From JACQFZ01 sp045810625 (GTDB lineage: Bacteria; Pseudomonadota; Gammaproteobacteria; Acidiferrobacterales; Sulfurifustaceae), in assembly GCA_045810625.1 (NCBI GenBank), contig JBJMVQ010000049.1, positions 62,001 through 126,000 on the forward strand: 64,000 nt of DNA, read 5' to 3'. Below the pieces are notes generated by a model that worked only from the letters and a program-made list of their open reading frames with translations, was not told the DNA's origin and did no database searches. Of the stretch, positions 42,910 through 51,294 are shown piece by piece; the stretch's first letter is position 1, and each line of letters opens with the position of its first letter. The translations under genes and the position numbers were made by a program.

Positions 42910-43491
42910 ATGCAAAATGGAATTGTTCGTGCGGTGCCCGTGCTTTTCGTTCTATCCGCCGTCGCTGTCCTGCCTGCTGTGCTCGCCGCCGACACAACGT
43001 CTTTCGCAACGCCGCGTCTCACGGGATACGAAGAAAACCCGGCGCGGTCGAGTCCCGCCAGCGGCGAATTCCGCGCAACCATTAACAGCGCGGGTACGGC
43101 AATCGACTACGAGCTGACGTACTCCGGATTTACGACGCCCGTGCGCGAGGCGCACCTCCATCTCGGCCGGGCGCGCGTCAATGGCGGCATTATGGTTTTT
43201 CTATGTTCCAACCTGCCGAATCCACCGGCCAATACGCCGGCGTGTCCGACGCCCAGCGGAACGGTAAAGGGATCATTGACCGCCGCCAGCGTGGTCGGTC
43301 CGGCGGACCAAGGCATTGCGCCGGGCGAGTTCGACGAAGTGCTGGCCGCGATACGCGCGCGGGCGGCGTACGCGAATGTCCACACCGAGCAGTTTCCGGC
43401 AGGTGAAATCCGCAATCAGGTGCTCCGTAGCGGCGACGTAACCGACAATGAAGACAACGACGACAATAACGATTCCAAGGAGACCAAATAA
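42910..43491 (+). CDS. Secreted CHRD-domain protein
   Basis: A 193-residue product with a signal peptide (VRAVPVLFVLSAVAVLPAVLA) and a CHRD domain: LTGYEENPARSSPASGEFRA, IDYELTYSGFTTPVREAHLHLG, GGIMVFLCSN, FDEVLAAIRARAAYANVHTE and FPAGEIRNQV. The acidic low-complexity tail (DNEDNDDNNDSKET) would be flexible. CHRD domains occur in chordin and in many bacterial secreted proteins, where no activity is known. GGAGGAG precedes the ATG at 42910. Two Cys residues may form a disulfide. Confidence 0.85.
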   Translation: MQNGIVRAVPVLFVLSAVAVLPAVLAADTTSFATPRLTGYEENPARSSPASGEFRATINSAGTAIDYELTYSGFTTPVREAHLHLGRARVNGGIMVFLCSNLPNPPANTPACPTPSGTVKGSLTAASVVGPADQGIAPGEFDEVLAAIRARAAYANVHTEQFPAGEIRNQVLRSGDVTDNEDNDDNNDSKETK

Positions 43492-43563
43492 AAACTGGAA
43501 GCACCATCGAATGCCGCCGGCCTGGTAGACCGCATTTCAAAAACGGATGTTGGCCCTCTTATT

Positions 43564-43589
43564 CCCTCCCCCCGCAAAGCGGGGGAGGG
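43564..43589. repeat. C/G-rich palindromic repeat
   Basis: CCCTCCCCCCGC and GCGGGGGAGGG around AAA, followed by TTAGGGGGAGGG. The arms match those of the hairpin at 24774-24798 except for one extra C. It lies just downstream of the CHRD gene. Confidence 0.75.
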
Positions 43590-43617
43590 TTAGGGGGAGG
43601 GATTTCGCGAAATACGT

Positions 43618-44064
43618 CTAACTGTGGGCACGATCGCGTTGTAGTGGTGCGAAGAGCGCTTCGTACGTGATCGATTCGGCTTTTACTGCGACCAATCCCC
43701 AAACTCGCCGCATGTCCACAACGTAAAGTCCGCCGTCGGATGTTCCCATTTAGATGCGCATGACCAGCACGTCGCCGCTCAAACTCTGCTCGCTGATTTC
43801 ACCCGTGCCATTCGGTATTGCGTGTCGGTGTCAGCGATCACTTTCGCCGCTCCACCGCGTTTTCGATAAATCGCCTTTTTCCCGTACTTACTTGTGCAAC
43901 GAACGCGAGGTTGGGGCCGCTGATCGCCGGCGCGTCGATAACGGAAAAAGTGCCGCGGCCGGGAACGGCGTCGCCGGCCCAGACGATTTTCGAGTATTCG
44001 AAATTGTAATTAAATGGCGGCCAACGAAAATCGATATCCCGCAGTCCTTGCTCGATGACTTGTT
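43618..44064 (-). pseudogene. Decayed gene for a repeat-type secreted protein
   Basis: Minus-strand fragments in successive frames read VIEQGLRDIDFRWPPFNYNF, then WAGDAVPGRGTFSVIDAPAI and SGPNLAFVAQVSTG, then after a shift AIYRKRGGAAKVIADTDT, after another shift AIPNGTGEISEQSLSGDVLV, a stop, and MGTSDGGLYVVDMRRVWGLV, ending at a TAG at 43618-43620. The string of I-x-G-x-N-x-A-F and VIADT motifs is typical of repeat-containing secreted proteins of the choice-of-anchor kind. At least three disruptions make it a pseudogene; sequencing error alone is unlikely. Confidence 0.6.
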
Positions 44065-44272
44065 CCCTACTTCCGCTTCACAGAAATGCCTTCGCTCCGC
44101 GAAGTTCCTTGCCGCTCGGATGCGGCTGCGCGGTCATTTTATGGACGCCTGCTCGATCGATGTTGATGCGGATCAAGAATCTGTCGCGGAGAACCGTTCG
44201 GTGATGGCGGAAAAATCAATTTCGGCGGCCGCAGCGCCAAACCAATTTGGCGTGCGGTGGGAGTGACACGAT

Positions 44273-45436
44273 ATGTCGAGAACCTGGTCCACTTTGTTCA
44301 ACGACCGCGAGAACGATCTCCTGGAGCGCGCTCGCCGGTTCCGGGAGTCGTTCGTTGTTACGAATGCCGCCGGGTGGGAGGCCGCGCACGAAGTGCCCGT
44401 GGCCGCGCTGCGCGCCGCGGCAGAACAAGGTCTGCTCGGAGTCGAAACTCCCACTGCACTCGGCGGTCTCGGCCATCGCTACCGCGTCAAATTGGCGCTC
44501 GCCGAGGAGCTCGCGCGCGGCGATATGGCGTTCACGTTTTCGTTGATCAACACGCAGAACGTCGCGGCGCGGCTCGCGGCAAGTCGGACCGCGCGACACC
44601 GGGAGGCGCACGTTCCGGCCTTAATTCGCGGCGAGGTCTTTGGCGCGACGGCGCTCACCGAGCCTCACGCGGGCAGCGACTTCGCGGCGATCGCGACGCT
44701 CGCGCGTCGCGTCGAGGGCGGGTGGATATTGAACGGCGAGAAGGCGTGGATCACCAACGCGTCCGTTGCCGATTTGTTCATCACATACGCGCAGACCGAT
44801 CCGGCGGCCGGGTATCGCGGCATCGGCGGGTTTCTCGTCGACGCCCGACAGGGCGGTTTCGAGCGCAGCGAGGCGTATCGGCTGTTGGGCGGCCATGCGA
44901 TCGGCGCCGGTGGGTTCCGGTTGCGCGATTACTTCGTGCCGGACGGGGACGTGCTGTCGGCGCCGGGCGAAGGATTCAAGCAGGCGCTCGCGGGCGTCAA
45001 CGGCGCGCGGGTCTACGTGGCGGCGATGTGCTGCGGCATGATCGCATCGAGTCTCGAAACCGCGCTCGATTATTGTGCCGAGCGAAAAACGTTCGGGCGA
45101 TCGGTCATCGAGCATCAGGGCGTGAAGTGGTCGCTCGTCGACGTGGCGAACGATCTGGAAGCGCTGCGCGGGCTGACGTGGTCGGCCGGCGAGCTGATCG
45201 AAACCGGCGAAGACGCGGTGATGGCCGCCGCGCACGCGAAAAAGTATGCGGGTCGCGTAACGGTTCCCGCGGTTACGGCCTGCATTCAGGCGATGGGCGC
45301 GGCGGGGCTGCGCGCGGAGTATCCCCTGGGACGCCACCTGGCGTGCGCGAAGATCGCGGCGTACACCGACGGAAGCACGGAGATGATGAACGAGCGCATC
45401 GGCGCCGGTTTGCTCAAGGATTATGGGCGCGATTAA
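44273..45436 (+). CDS. Acyl-CoA dehydrogenase family protein
   Basis: A 387-residue enzyme: LLGVETPTALGGLGHRYRVKLALAEELARGD in the N-terminal domain, ALTEPHAGSDFAAIATLAR (flavin site), NGEKAWITNASVADLFITYAQ, and the C-terminal helices LDYCAERKTFGRSVIEHQG, ACIQAMGAAGLRAEYPLGR and the last helix YTDGSTEMMNERIG. The usual catalytic Glu before G-T is replaced by D-G-S-T, so activity on normal acyl-CoAs is uncertain. It is preceded by the decayed repeat-protein gene and not obviously in an operon. Confidence 0.83.
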   Translation: MSRTWSTLFNDRENDLLERARRFRESFVVTNAAGWEAAHEVPVAALRAAAEQGLLGVETPTALGGLGHRYRVKLALAEELARGDMAFTFSLINTQNVAARLAASRTARHREAHVPALIRGEVFGATALTEPHAGSDFAAIATLARRVEGGWILNGEKAWITNASVADLFITYAQTDPAAGYRGIGGFLVDARQGGFERSEAYRLLGGHAIGAGGFRLRDYFVPDGDVLSAPGEGFKQALAGVNGARVYVAAMCCGMIASSLETALDYCAERKTFGRSVIEHQGVKWSLVDVANDLEALRGLTWSAGELIETGEDAVMAAAHAKKYAGRVTVPAVTACIQAMGAAGLRAEYPLGRHLACAKIAAYTDGSTEMMNERIGAGLLKDYGRD

Positions 45437-45553
45437 AGCGGCATCGCCCATCCGCGAGGTGATTTAAGGTCAGGCCCTGCCGCAAGCGGGAACCCGTCGT
45501 ATTAGTCACGATCCGATCCGATTCACGAATGCCTCGATCGAAGGAGTCACATT

Positions 45554-45907
45554 ATGCCGAAGGATATTCTGCCGAAATCAACGCCCGAGCTCGCTGCAAC
45601 GCGGAAAAAACTTGCGCCGCACATTCACGAGAGCTTCACCGCCTTCAGTGAGCGGGTCTTCGCGGACGGAGCGCTTCCGACTAAAACGAAACAGCTGATC
45701 GCTGTCGCGGCCGCGCACATCACGCAGTGCCCTTACTGCATTCGCGGTCACACCAAAGCCGCGCTGCGGCACGGCGCCACGCCCGAGGAGATCATGGAAG
45801 CGATCTGGGTAGCCGCCGAGATGCGAGCGGGCGCGGCGTACGCTCATTCCCTCGTCGCGCTCGATACCATTGATGAGATGGCGGGCCGGCGAGCAGCCAC
45901 GGAGTAA
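45554..45907 (+). CDS. Carboxymuconolactone decarboxylase / AhpD-like family protein
   Basis: A 117-residue product with LIAVAAAHITQCPYCIRGHTKAALRHGATPEEI, whose C-x-x-C pair (CPYC) plus His is the AhpD-like peroxidatic/redox site. The short length indicates a single-domain member, probably a homo-oligomeric antioxidant or thiol enzyme. GAAGGAG precedes the ATG. An ECF sigma factor with a SnoaL tail lies on the opposite strand nearby; such sigma factors often control CMD/AhpD genes, so this may be its target. Confidence 0.85.
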   Translation: MPKDILPKSTPELAATRKKLAPHIHESFTAFSERVFADGALPTKTKQLIAVAAAHITQCPYCIRGHTKAALRHGATPEEIMEAIWVAAEMRAGAAYAHSLVALDTIDEMAGRRAATE

Positions 45908-45958
45908 AGTCGAGGCAGGAATAACGGAGCGGAGCGGATACGGCTCCGATCCGCGCGA

Positions 45959-46155
45959 CTATTTTCTGATCGCATTTTGAAATTCCTTGTCCGCAAACAA
46001 CGCGGTGACGAGCTTCTTGACCGTCGTATCATAACCGCGTTGAGCGGCGGGAATAGCAATGGCGCCCACGAACGACGATTCCCACTCGTGCATCGTGAGC
46101 TTGTTCAATTCGTCCTGCAGTTGACTTAAGCCTATGACGGTCTCGGGGTCAAATC
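45959..46155 (-). pseudogene. C-terminal remnant of an unidentified gene
   Basis: A minus-strand stretch with good coding character reads ETVIGLSQLQDELNKLTMHE, then WESSFVGAIAIPAAQRGYDT and TVKKLVTALFADKEFQNAIR, closing with TAG at 45959-45961. Only an internal Met is available and the frame is closed upstream by a TGA, so the 5' part is missing. It lies just downstream of the sigma gene on the same strand. I do not recognise a family. Confidence 0.4.
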
Positions 46156-46189
46156 ACAGTCCGAGTGTCTCGACGCTTATCGGTGCCGG

Positions 46190-47095
46190 CTAACCGGACC
46201 TTTCAAACACCGCTTCGTGAGCGATATAGCTCACAAAACGGAAATCGCGGATGTTAACAATCCGATCATCGACGAACGTAAGCTCGACGAAGTAGCTCGG
46301 GTGGTTGTCCTGTGCGTTGTTGTACATCGCAAGCATTTCGCGGCCATCGAGCAGGCCCGGCTCCACCCGCCAATTCTGGACCGCGTCGTAGTTGATGAAG
46401 TAGTTGCGCACGTACGCGCCGCGCGCCTTCACGCGCGTGACGAGATCGAGCTTCACGTCGTCGACGAGCATCGTGCGTATGCCGTCCCAATCGCGCGCGT
46501 TGAAGAGAGCGGCATAACGTGTCAGCGCTTCCGAAACCGTGCGCGATCGGGCTTCGGGCCCCGGAGCTTCCGCCAGCTCCCGCAACCGCGCGCGTCCGCG
46601 GTGCAAGCCCGATTTTGCGGCGGGCAGCGTGATGTCGAGTGTTTCGGCGATCTCTTCGAGCGAATGATCGAGCACGTCCTTCAAGATCACGCATGTGCGC
46701 GGCAGCGGCGGCAGTTCGAGAAAGCGCGAGATGGCGGCGCGCATCGCCTGATCGCGCGCCAGTGCATTGTCTGGGTTGGCCGGTTCGGCGCTCGCGATTT
46801 CCATCGCCGCCTCCAAGGGCTCGCTCATGCGTCGTTCGTAACGGCGCAGGTAATCGAGCGCTCGATTGTGCGCGATCCGGAACAACCACGGACGAAGCGG
46901 CGGCAGCTCTTTGTGCTCGGATAGCTCGTAGTACGCCCGTGCGAGCGTATCCTGCACGATGTCTTCGCCGTCGGTGATCGATCCGACCATGCGAGCGCAA
47001 TAACGGTGGAGCTCCGGCCGAACGTTTTCAACCAGCGCGAGAAATCGGCGCCGGCCGTCTTGCAGATCGCTCAGGATCGAATCGGGTGTCGACAT
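46190..47095 (-). CDS. ECF-type RNA polymerase sigma factor with SnoaL-like C-terminal extension
   Basis: A 301-residue protein. Region 2 is at about 25-95 (ELHRYCARMVGSITDGEDIVQ, LRPWLFRIAHNRALDYLRRY) and region 4 at about 125-180 (LPPLPRTCVILKDVLDHSLEE, AETLDITLPAAKSGLHRGRAR). Residues about 195-300 add an NTF2/SnoaL-like domain (ALTRYAALFNARDWDGIRTM). Known ECF groups of this build, such as ECF41, are controlled by that extension instead of an anti-sigma factor; the typical DGGGK motif of ECF41 is not seen. The ABM-type gene lies 20 bp upstream and a CMD/AhpD gene downstream on the other strand. Confidence 0.87.
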   Translation of the reverse strand: MSTPDSILSDLQDGRRRFLALVENVRPELHRYCARMVGSITDGEDIVQDTLARAYYELSEHKELPPLRPWLFRIAHNRALDYLRRYERRMSEPLEAAMEIASAEPANPDNALARDQAMRAAISRFLELPPLPRTCVILKDVLDHSLEEIAETLDITLPAAKSGLHRGRARLRELAEAPGPEARSRTVSEALTRYAALFNARDWDGIRTMLVDDVKLDLVTRVKARGAYVRNYFINYDAVQNWRVEPGLLDGREMLAMYNNAQDNHPSYFVELTFVDDRIVNIRDFRFVSYIAHEAVFERSG

Positions 47096-47115
47096 GACGT
47101 GTTAGTTCTGCCGCC

Positions 47116-47424
47116 TCAACGGCCGAAGAATTGATAGGTGCCGACCTCGCGCATGGTGCTGATCACCGGTTGTTCCTGGCACCGATCGCTGATGCCCTCC
47201 AGATACGCCTTGAAGGTCGGTAGCTCGCGTAGCGCGCGGTTGCTGTCGTCAGTCTCGAACGACGCAATATGAACGAAGCTTACGCCGTCCTCGAGCTTGA
47301 ACGAAGCGTAGTGAACTTGCGGCAAGTGTTCGCGCTTCAGCTGCTCGAAAACGGCCGCGATGTAGCGCTCATTTTCCTCCGCGCGATCGGCTTTCACTTT
47401 ATATCGAACCATAACTTGTCTCAT
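47116..47424 (-). CDS. Ferredoxin-like (ABM-type) small protein
   Basis: A 102-residue product: RQVMVRYKVKADRAEENERY, VFEQLKREHLPQVHYASFKLED, SFVHIASFETDDSNRALREL and VISTMREVGTYQFFG. The beta-alpha-beta pattern matches dimeric antibiotic-biosynthesis-monooxygenase-like proteins, which need no cofactor in several members. AGGAGCC precedes the ATG. It is 20 bp upstream of the sigma gene on the same strand, so it is probably its operon partner. Confidence 0.72.
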   Translation of the reverse strand: MRQVMVRYKVKADRAEENERYIAAVFEQLKREHLPQVHYASFKLEDGVSFVHIASFETDDSNRALRELPTFKAYLEGISDRCQEQPVISTMREVGTYQFFGR

Positions 47425-47455
47425 GACTTGGCTCCTCTTGTGCGTTAGTAGGTAA

Positions 47456-47581
47456 CTACGCTTTCTCGGCGGCGGGCAGTGCAGTCTTAACCACCAGAGC
47501 GTCCAACGACACCATGAAGGCGGCGATGACGGTAAGCGCCAATATCCACAGTTGCAGCGATTTGTCAGCCGGCCGGCTCAT
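47456..47581 (-). pseudogene. Truncated MFS (DHA2-type) transporter gene, first helix only
   Basis: A 41-codon frame with a good ribosome-binding site (GGAGAGACGAG) reads SLQLWILALTVIAAFMVSLD then ALVVKTALPAAEKA and stops. The stretch L-x-A-F-M-V-S-L-D-A-L-V-V-x-T-A-L-P is the first transmembrane helix of DHA2-type drug exporters; the remaining 13 helices are gone and the next gene starts 32 bp later. It may still be translated. The clean deletion lies inside the sigma-factor operon. Confidence 0.65.
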
Positions 47582-47665
47582 CTCGTCTCTCCGCAAGCTA
47601 GTACTGCTACGACGATTGAGCCGACCAAAAGGATTCGCGTGCGCCCTTCAAAACGTCAAGACCGG

Positions 47666-48151
47666 CTAGCCGGCATACGCCTTTTTCAGGGTCGCTATAT
47701 CGATCTTGACCATCTTGAGCATGGCTTCCATGGCGCGCGACGCCTTGGCGGTGTCCTTGTCGACGAGCATCTCCTTGAGCGCGACGGGGACGACCTGCCA
47801 CGACAAGCCGTATTTGTCCGTCAGCCAGCCGCATTGCACCGGCTTGCCACCGCCTTGCAGGAGCTTCTCCCAGTAGTAGTCCACTTCCTGCTGATCCTTG
47901 CAGTCGATCTGCAGGGAAATCGCTTCGGTGAAATGGAACGCCGGACCGCCGTTGAGTGCCACGAACGTCGTGCCGTCGAGCTCGAACGCCACGGTCATCA
48001 CCGCGCCTGGTTTTCCACCGTGGATTTCTTGGCCCGCTTCCGTGTAGCGGGCGATGTCGAGAATTTTCGAGCTTTTAAAAATGCTCGTATAGAACTTGGC
48101 CGCCTCTTCGGCCTGGTTGTCGAACCACAGACAGGGCGAAATCTTTTGCAT
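47666..48151 (-). CDS. VOC-family (PhnB-like) protein
   Basis: A 161-residue product: ISPCLWFDNQAEEAAKFYTSIFKSS, AGQEIHGGKPGAVMTVAFEL, GPAFHFTEAISLQIDCKDQQE and YWEKLLQGGGKPVQCGWLTD then KYGLSWQVVP. This is the 3-demethylubiquinone-methyltransferase-like/PhnB group; members usually lie near ECF sigma and YCII genes and have no proven substrate. The ATG at 48151 is preferred because AAGGAG is 8 bases away; the one two codons upstream is too close. Same strand as the ABM and sigma genes. Confidence 0.83.
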   Translation of the reverse strand: MQKISPCLWFDNQAEEAAKFYTSIFKSSKILDIARYTEAGQEIHGGKPGAVMTVAFELDGTTFVALNGGPAFHFTEAISLQIDCKDQQEVDYYWEKLLQGGGKPVQCGWLTDKYGLSWQVVPVALKEMLVDKDTAKASRAMEAMLKMVKIDIATLKKAYAG

Positions 48152-48157
48152 CGTCAT

Positions 48158-48680
48158 TCTCCTTAATGCGGGTGGATAAAGGTGTTTGACCCAAGGACGA
48201 TTGGCAACCGCGCGGCCCGACAGCGCGCGCCGGTGGAGACCCGTTTCGACACGCCAACGCTCAGGTTTGCTGCGTTAAAACCCTATTGGCTTCGGCGGAA
48301 AGGACCGGAAAACGTGCTTCAAGATCGAGGGTCACGTCGGCGATATCGTGAAGAACGGTAAGCTCGCGCCCGCGGCAGACGCGCAGCTGCACGTCGTGCT
48401 CGGAAACATCCCGCAAGGAACGGAGGCGCTGAGGCGCCACGAGCAGATTTACGGCGACCAGCGCTAGGACGACGACGTAGCGAAACAGATGCAGGTAGAA
48501 GCGGCGCAACCCGCGCGAACCAGCATTTTCAATCTCCCGTTGCTACGACCGCGCCAAGATTCGCATAGAGTACGGGAGCCGCCCACGACAGCAAGCCGAC
48601 AGCAGCACGACAAGAGCCGGCCAGTTCGACAGGCTGCTAGGGCACGCCGCCACTTTAAAGGCGTCGGTGCGGCGGTTCGC
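48158..48680. other. Region of mixed gene remnants
   Basis: A plus-strand stretch (IEGHVGDIVKNGKLAPAADA, ending at a TAG near 48468) and an overlapping minus-strand frame from a TTG at 48509 (RRFYLHLFRYVVVLALVAVN, 2TM-domain-like) both look coding; only one can have been real. I see no intact gene. Confidence 0.35.
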
Positions 48681-49325
48681 GGCGAATTGCATGGCGGCGT
48701 TTTCATCTTGTGGGATCGCTGCTTCGGCACGTTCAAAGACGAGCGTCCCGATGCCCCGTGCGTCTACGGCATCACCACCGGCTTGAAAAGTTTCAATCCG
48801 TTGTGGGCGAACGTTCACTTTTGGATCGATACGTGGCGATTCGCGTGGCGCACGCGGCGTTGGGCCGACAAAATTAAAATCTGGCTCATGCCGCCCGGCT
48901 GGTATCCCGCCGATGTCGATCCGCAGCAGACGAAGGACTGGCGCTATCCAAAGTTCGATCCGCCGGTGACCGCGTTCGCCCGCGGTTACAACTTCGTGCA
49001 GTTGTGGCTGGTGACGGGAGGATCGCTGTGGCTGCTCAAGGCGCAGAGCCAATTGCCGGTCGCATTCGTGCTGTCGGCGTTCGTCTGGATCTGCTTTTCG
49101 CTCTACGTGCAGGGCGCGTGGCTCGAAGCACGCGCGTACGCGAGACGTCTCGAAGGGTTGCGCATCGCCGCGGGTGCCGCGCTCGCGGTCGCGATGCAAT
49201 GGCTCTGGCCGGAGACGCTGAGCCCGTTCGCGTTGCTGGTCGGCGGTTACTGCGTCGCGAGCGCAGTGGCCGTTGGCGTCGAACGCCTGTTCCCCGCAAA
49301 CCACGTTCAGGTCAAAGAAGCGTAG
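48681..49325 (+). pseudogene. 5'-truncated sterol desaturase / fatty acid hydroxylase family gene
   Basis: The frame from LHGGVFILWDRCFGTFKDER onward matches the C-terminal half of bacterial sterol desaturases (typical G-G-x-x-I-L-W-D-R-L-F-G-T-F), then YGITTGLKSFNPLWANVHFW and several membrane helices to the end. The N-terminal half with the His-box cluster is missing. The upstream part of the open frame (48489-48680) is low-complexity and not coding-like. It cannot be catalytic. A membrane fragment could still be made from an upstream start. Confidence 0.65.
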
Positions 49326-49617
49326 CGCTCCACACCGGTCAACGCACCCCTCATCAAAGTTTCCACTTGCCGGCGCTTCGGCGCGCGCGTGGTATTGGGG
49401 GGTGAGTTCTTCGACGACGCTCGCCGGCAGGCGAAGTTTCGCTTCCTCCACGCCTGCCGCTGAGGAACGGATCGGATGCGATCAATTCGGCCGCGCCCTT
49501 AAGTCGCACGCGCGAAATATGAGGTGCGCGAGCGCGAATCAACGCAGAAGCAAAGGTGAATCCCCGAACGGTAACAACGTAGACGCTACCGTTATTGGCG
49601 GGGAAAGACGCGTGCGG

Positions 49618-51294
49618 TTAGCGTGGCCCGTCAGTGCGCTGCACGCGAGTGTTCCACACGAGAAGCACGCCGCTCCGATAAGGTTGCGCGAATTCGGGCG
49701 ATTGCGCGGTGAAACCCTGCGCGGGCGATCGGTAAGGTTCCACCGCTTCCGGTGCATACGAAATGATGTGTGCATCTGGGTGTACCGCTATCCAGCTCTC
49801 GATTTCGTTTTCTTTGAGAACGTCGATCGGATGGCGTAGTCGTCCCAGAAAATTTAACTCGCCGTGGTACGAACCGACGTGACCGATCGCCGCGCCGGAG
49901 CGCTCGAGCCCGGCGAGATAAGTAGCGACCGGGCGCAAATCGTTGGTCGGTTCGAGTGTGCGGGCGGTGGTCGCGAGCAGTGTCGCGACGACGGCCACGG
50001 TGGCGAGCGCGAGGCGGCGGGCACCGTGCACCGGGTCTCGAGGCGGGACGAGTAGGGCGATTCCGATGGCGGCGAGGAGCAAGGCCGGCAGCCAGGGCAG
50101 CGGCGGTGCGAGCGGAACCGTGAACCCTTTGAACGCGGCGATGGCCGAGACGACCGCGAGCGCGAGGATGGCGACCGCGGGCGGGAGCATGTGTCGCGTT
50201 CCCACGTGCGGCGAATGAGCGTGAAGGCTGAATGCAGCGAGTAAAGCAAATCCCGGGAAGAGCGGAAGGAGGTAGTGAGGCTGCTTACCGCTCAGCAGCG
50301 ACAACACGACGAAGGGAGGCACGATCCACGCGAGCAGCAGCCGAACGCCCGCGTTTACCGGGACGCGCCGCAGCGCTGCCCAAACCGTCGGCCAAATCGT
50401 CCAGGGAAACAGCAGCACCGGCAGAAGCGCGAGATACCACCACCACGCGCGCGCGTGCGAGAACGAGGCGACGGCCCGGCCGGCCGTTTGACGCCAGAAG
50501 ATCGCGTCGCGATACGCGGGACCGCCCGCCCATGCCGCCCACCCTGCCCAGACGAGAGCTGCCGCGCCGCCGCCCAGCATCGCGAGACCGACGCCGACGT
50601 ACCAATCGCGACGCGGTTTGTGCGGCATCCACCATCGCGCGGCGAGCGCGACCGGCAGCGTACAGATAAGAACGAAAGGGCCTTTCGCAAGGAGGCCGAG
50701 CGCGAGCGCCGCGCCGAAGCCCGCGAAGCCGTGCGCCGTATCGCCGCGTGCGGCCGCGAGCAGTCCCAACAGCGCGAGCAGCGTGAAACCAACCACCAAC
50801 ATGTCGAAGAAGACGAATGTCATGAACGCGGCCCAGAAGAGCGTGCCGAAGAGGATCCAGCACGCCGTTGTCGCGATTTCGCGCTGTTGCGGCCAGAGGC
50901 GCCGCGCGAGCTGCGCGCTGAGCGCGACGCTTCCCAAGGCGAACAACGGTGGGACGAGGCGCGGCCACCACTCGCTGACGCCGAAAACGGCCCAGCCGAG
51001 ATGGATGATCCAGAAGAGAAGGGGCGGTTTGTCGCTGTACGGTGCGCCGTTCAGGTAGGGAACGAGGTAATCCCCTCGGACCCACATCTCCCACGCGACG
51101 GCAAGGTAGCGCGTTTCATCCGGAGGCCACGGCGCGCGCAGGTAAATCGCGCCGAGGCTCAGTATCGCCCACAGGATGGCGAGCGGCGGGAGCCAGCCGC
51201 TGTACCCGTTTATCGCCCGGCGTGATGCAGGACGCGCGCGGAACGCGCCGTGTGCTCCGGTTTGTGTGCGCGCCAATATCGACCGTACAGCCAT
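49618..51294 (-). CDS. GT39-type glycosyltransferase (ArnT-like)
   Basis: A 558-residue membrane protein with about 12 helices. The first loop carries WPPDETRYLAVAWEMWVRGDYLVPYLNG, the Asp-Glu signature of dolichyl- or undecaprenyl-phosphate-sugar-dependent GT-C enzymes, followed by YSDKPPLLFWI. The C-terminal ~120 residues form a periplasmic domain. ArnT adds aminoarabinose to lipid A; the acceptor here is not known. The start at 51294 overlaps the preceding TVP38-type gene by 85 bp; no later start codon fits, so a coupled pair is likely. Confidence 0.85.
   Translation of the reverse strand: MAVRSILARTQTGAHGAFRARPASRRAINGYSGWLPPLAILWAILSLGAIYLRAPWPPDETRYLAVAWEMWVRGDYLVPYLNGAPYSDKPPLLFWIIHLGWAVFGVSEWWPRLVPPLFALGSVALSAQLARRLWPQQREIATTACWILFGTLFWAAFMTFVFFDMLVVGFTLLALLGLLAAARGDTAHGFAGFGAALALGLLAKGPFVLICTLPVALAARWWMPHKPRRDWYVGVGLAMLGGGAAALVWAGWAAWAGGPAYRDAIFWRQTAGRAVASFSHARAWWWYLALLPVLLFPWTIWPTVWAALRRVPVNAGVRLLLAWIVPPFVVLSLLSGKQPHYLLPLFPGFALLAAFSLHAHSPHVGTRHMLPPAVAILALAVVSAIAAFKGFTVPLAPPLPWLPALLLAAIGIALLVPPRDPVHGARRLALATVAVVATLLATTARTLEPTNDLRPVATYLAGLERSGAAIGHVGSYHGELNFLGRLRHPIDVLKENEIESWIAVHPDAHIISYAPEAVEPYRSPAQGFTAQSPEFAQPYRSGVLLVWNTRVQRTDGPR

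Noticed and set aside
44257..45462. 401-codon open frame on the plus strand
   Set aside because: It is a shifted frame over the acyl-CoA dehydrogenase gene (44273-45436), rich in Arg, with no motif.
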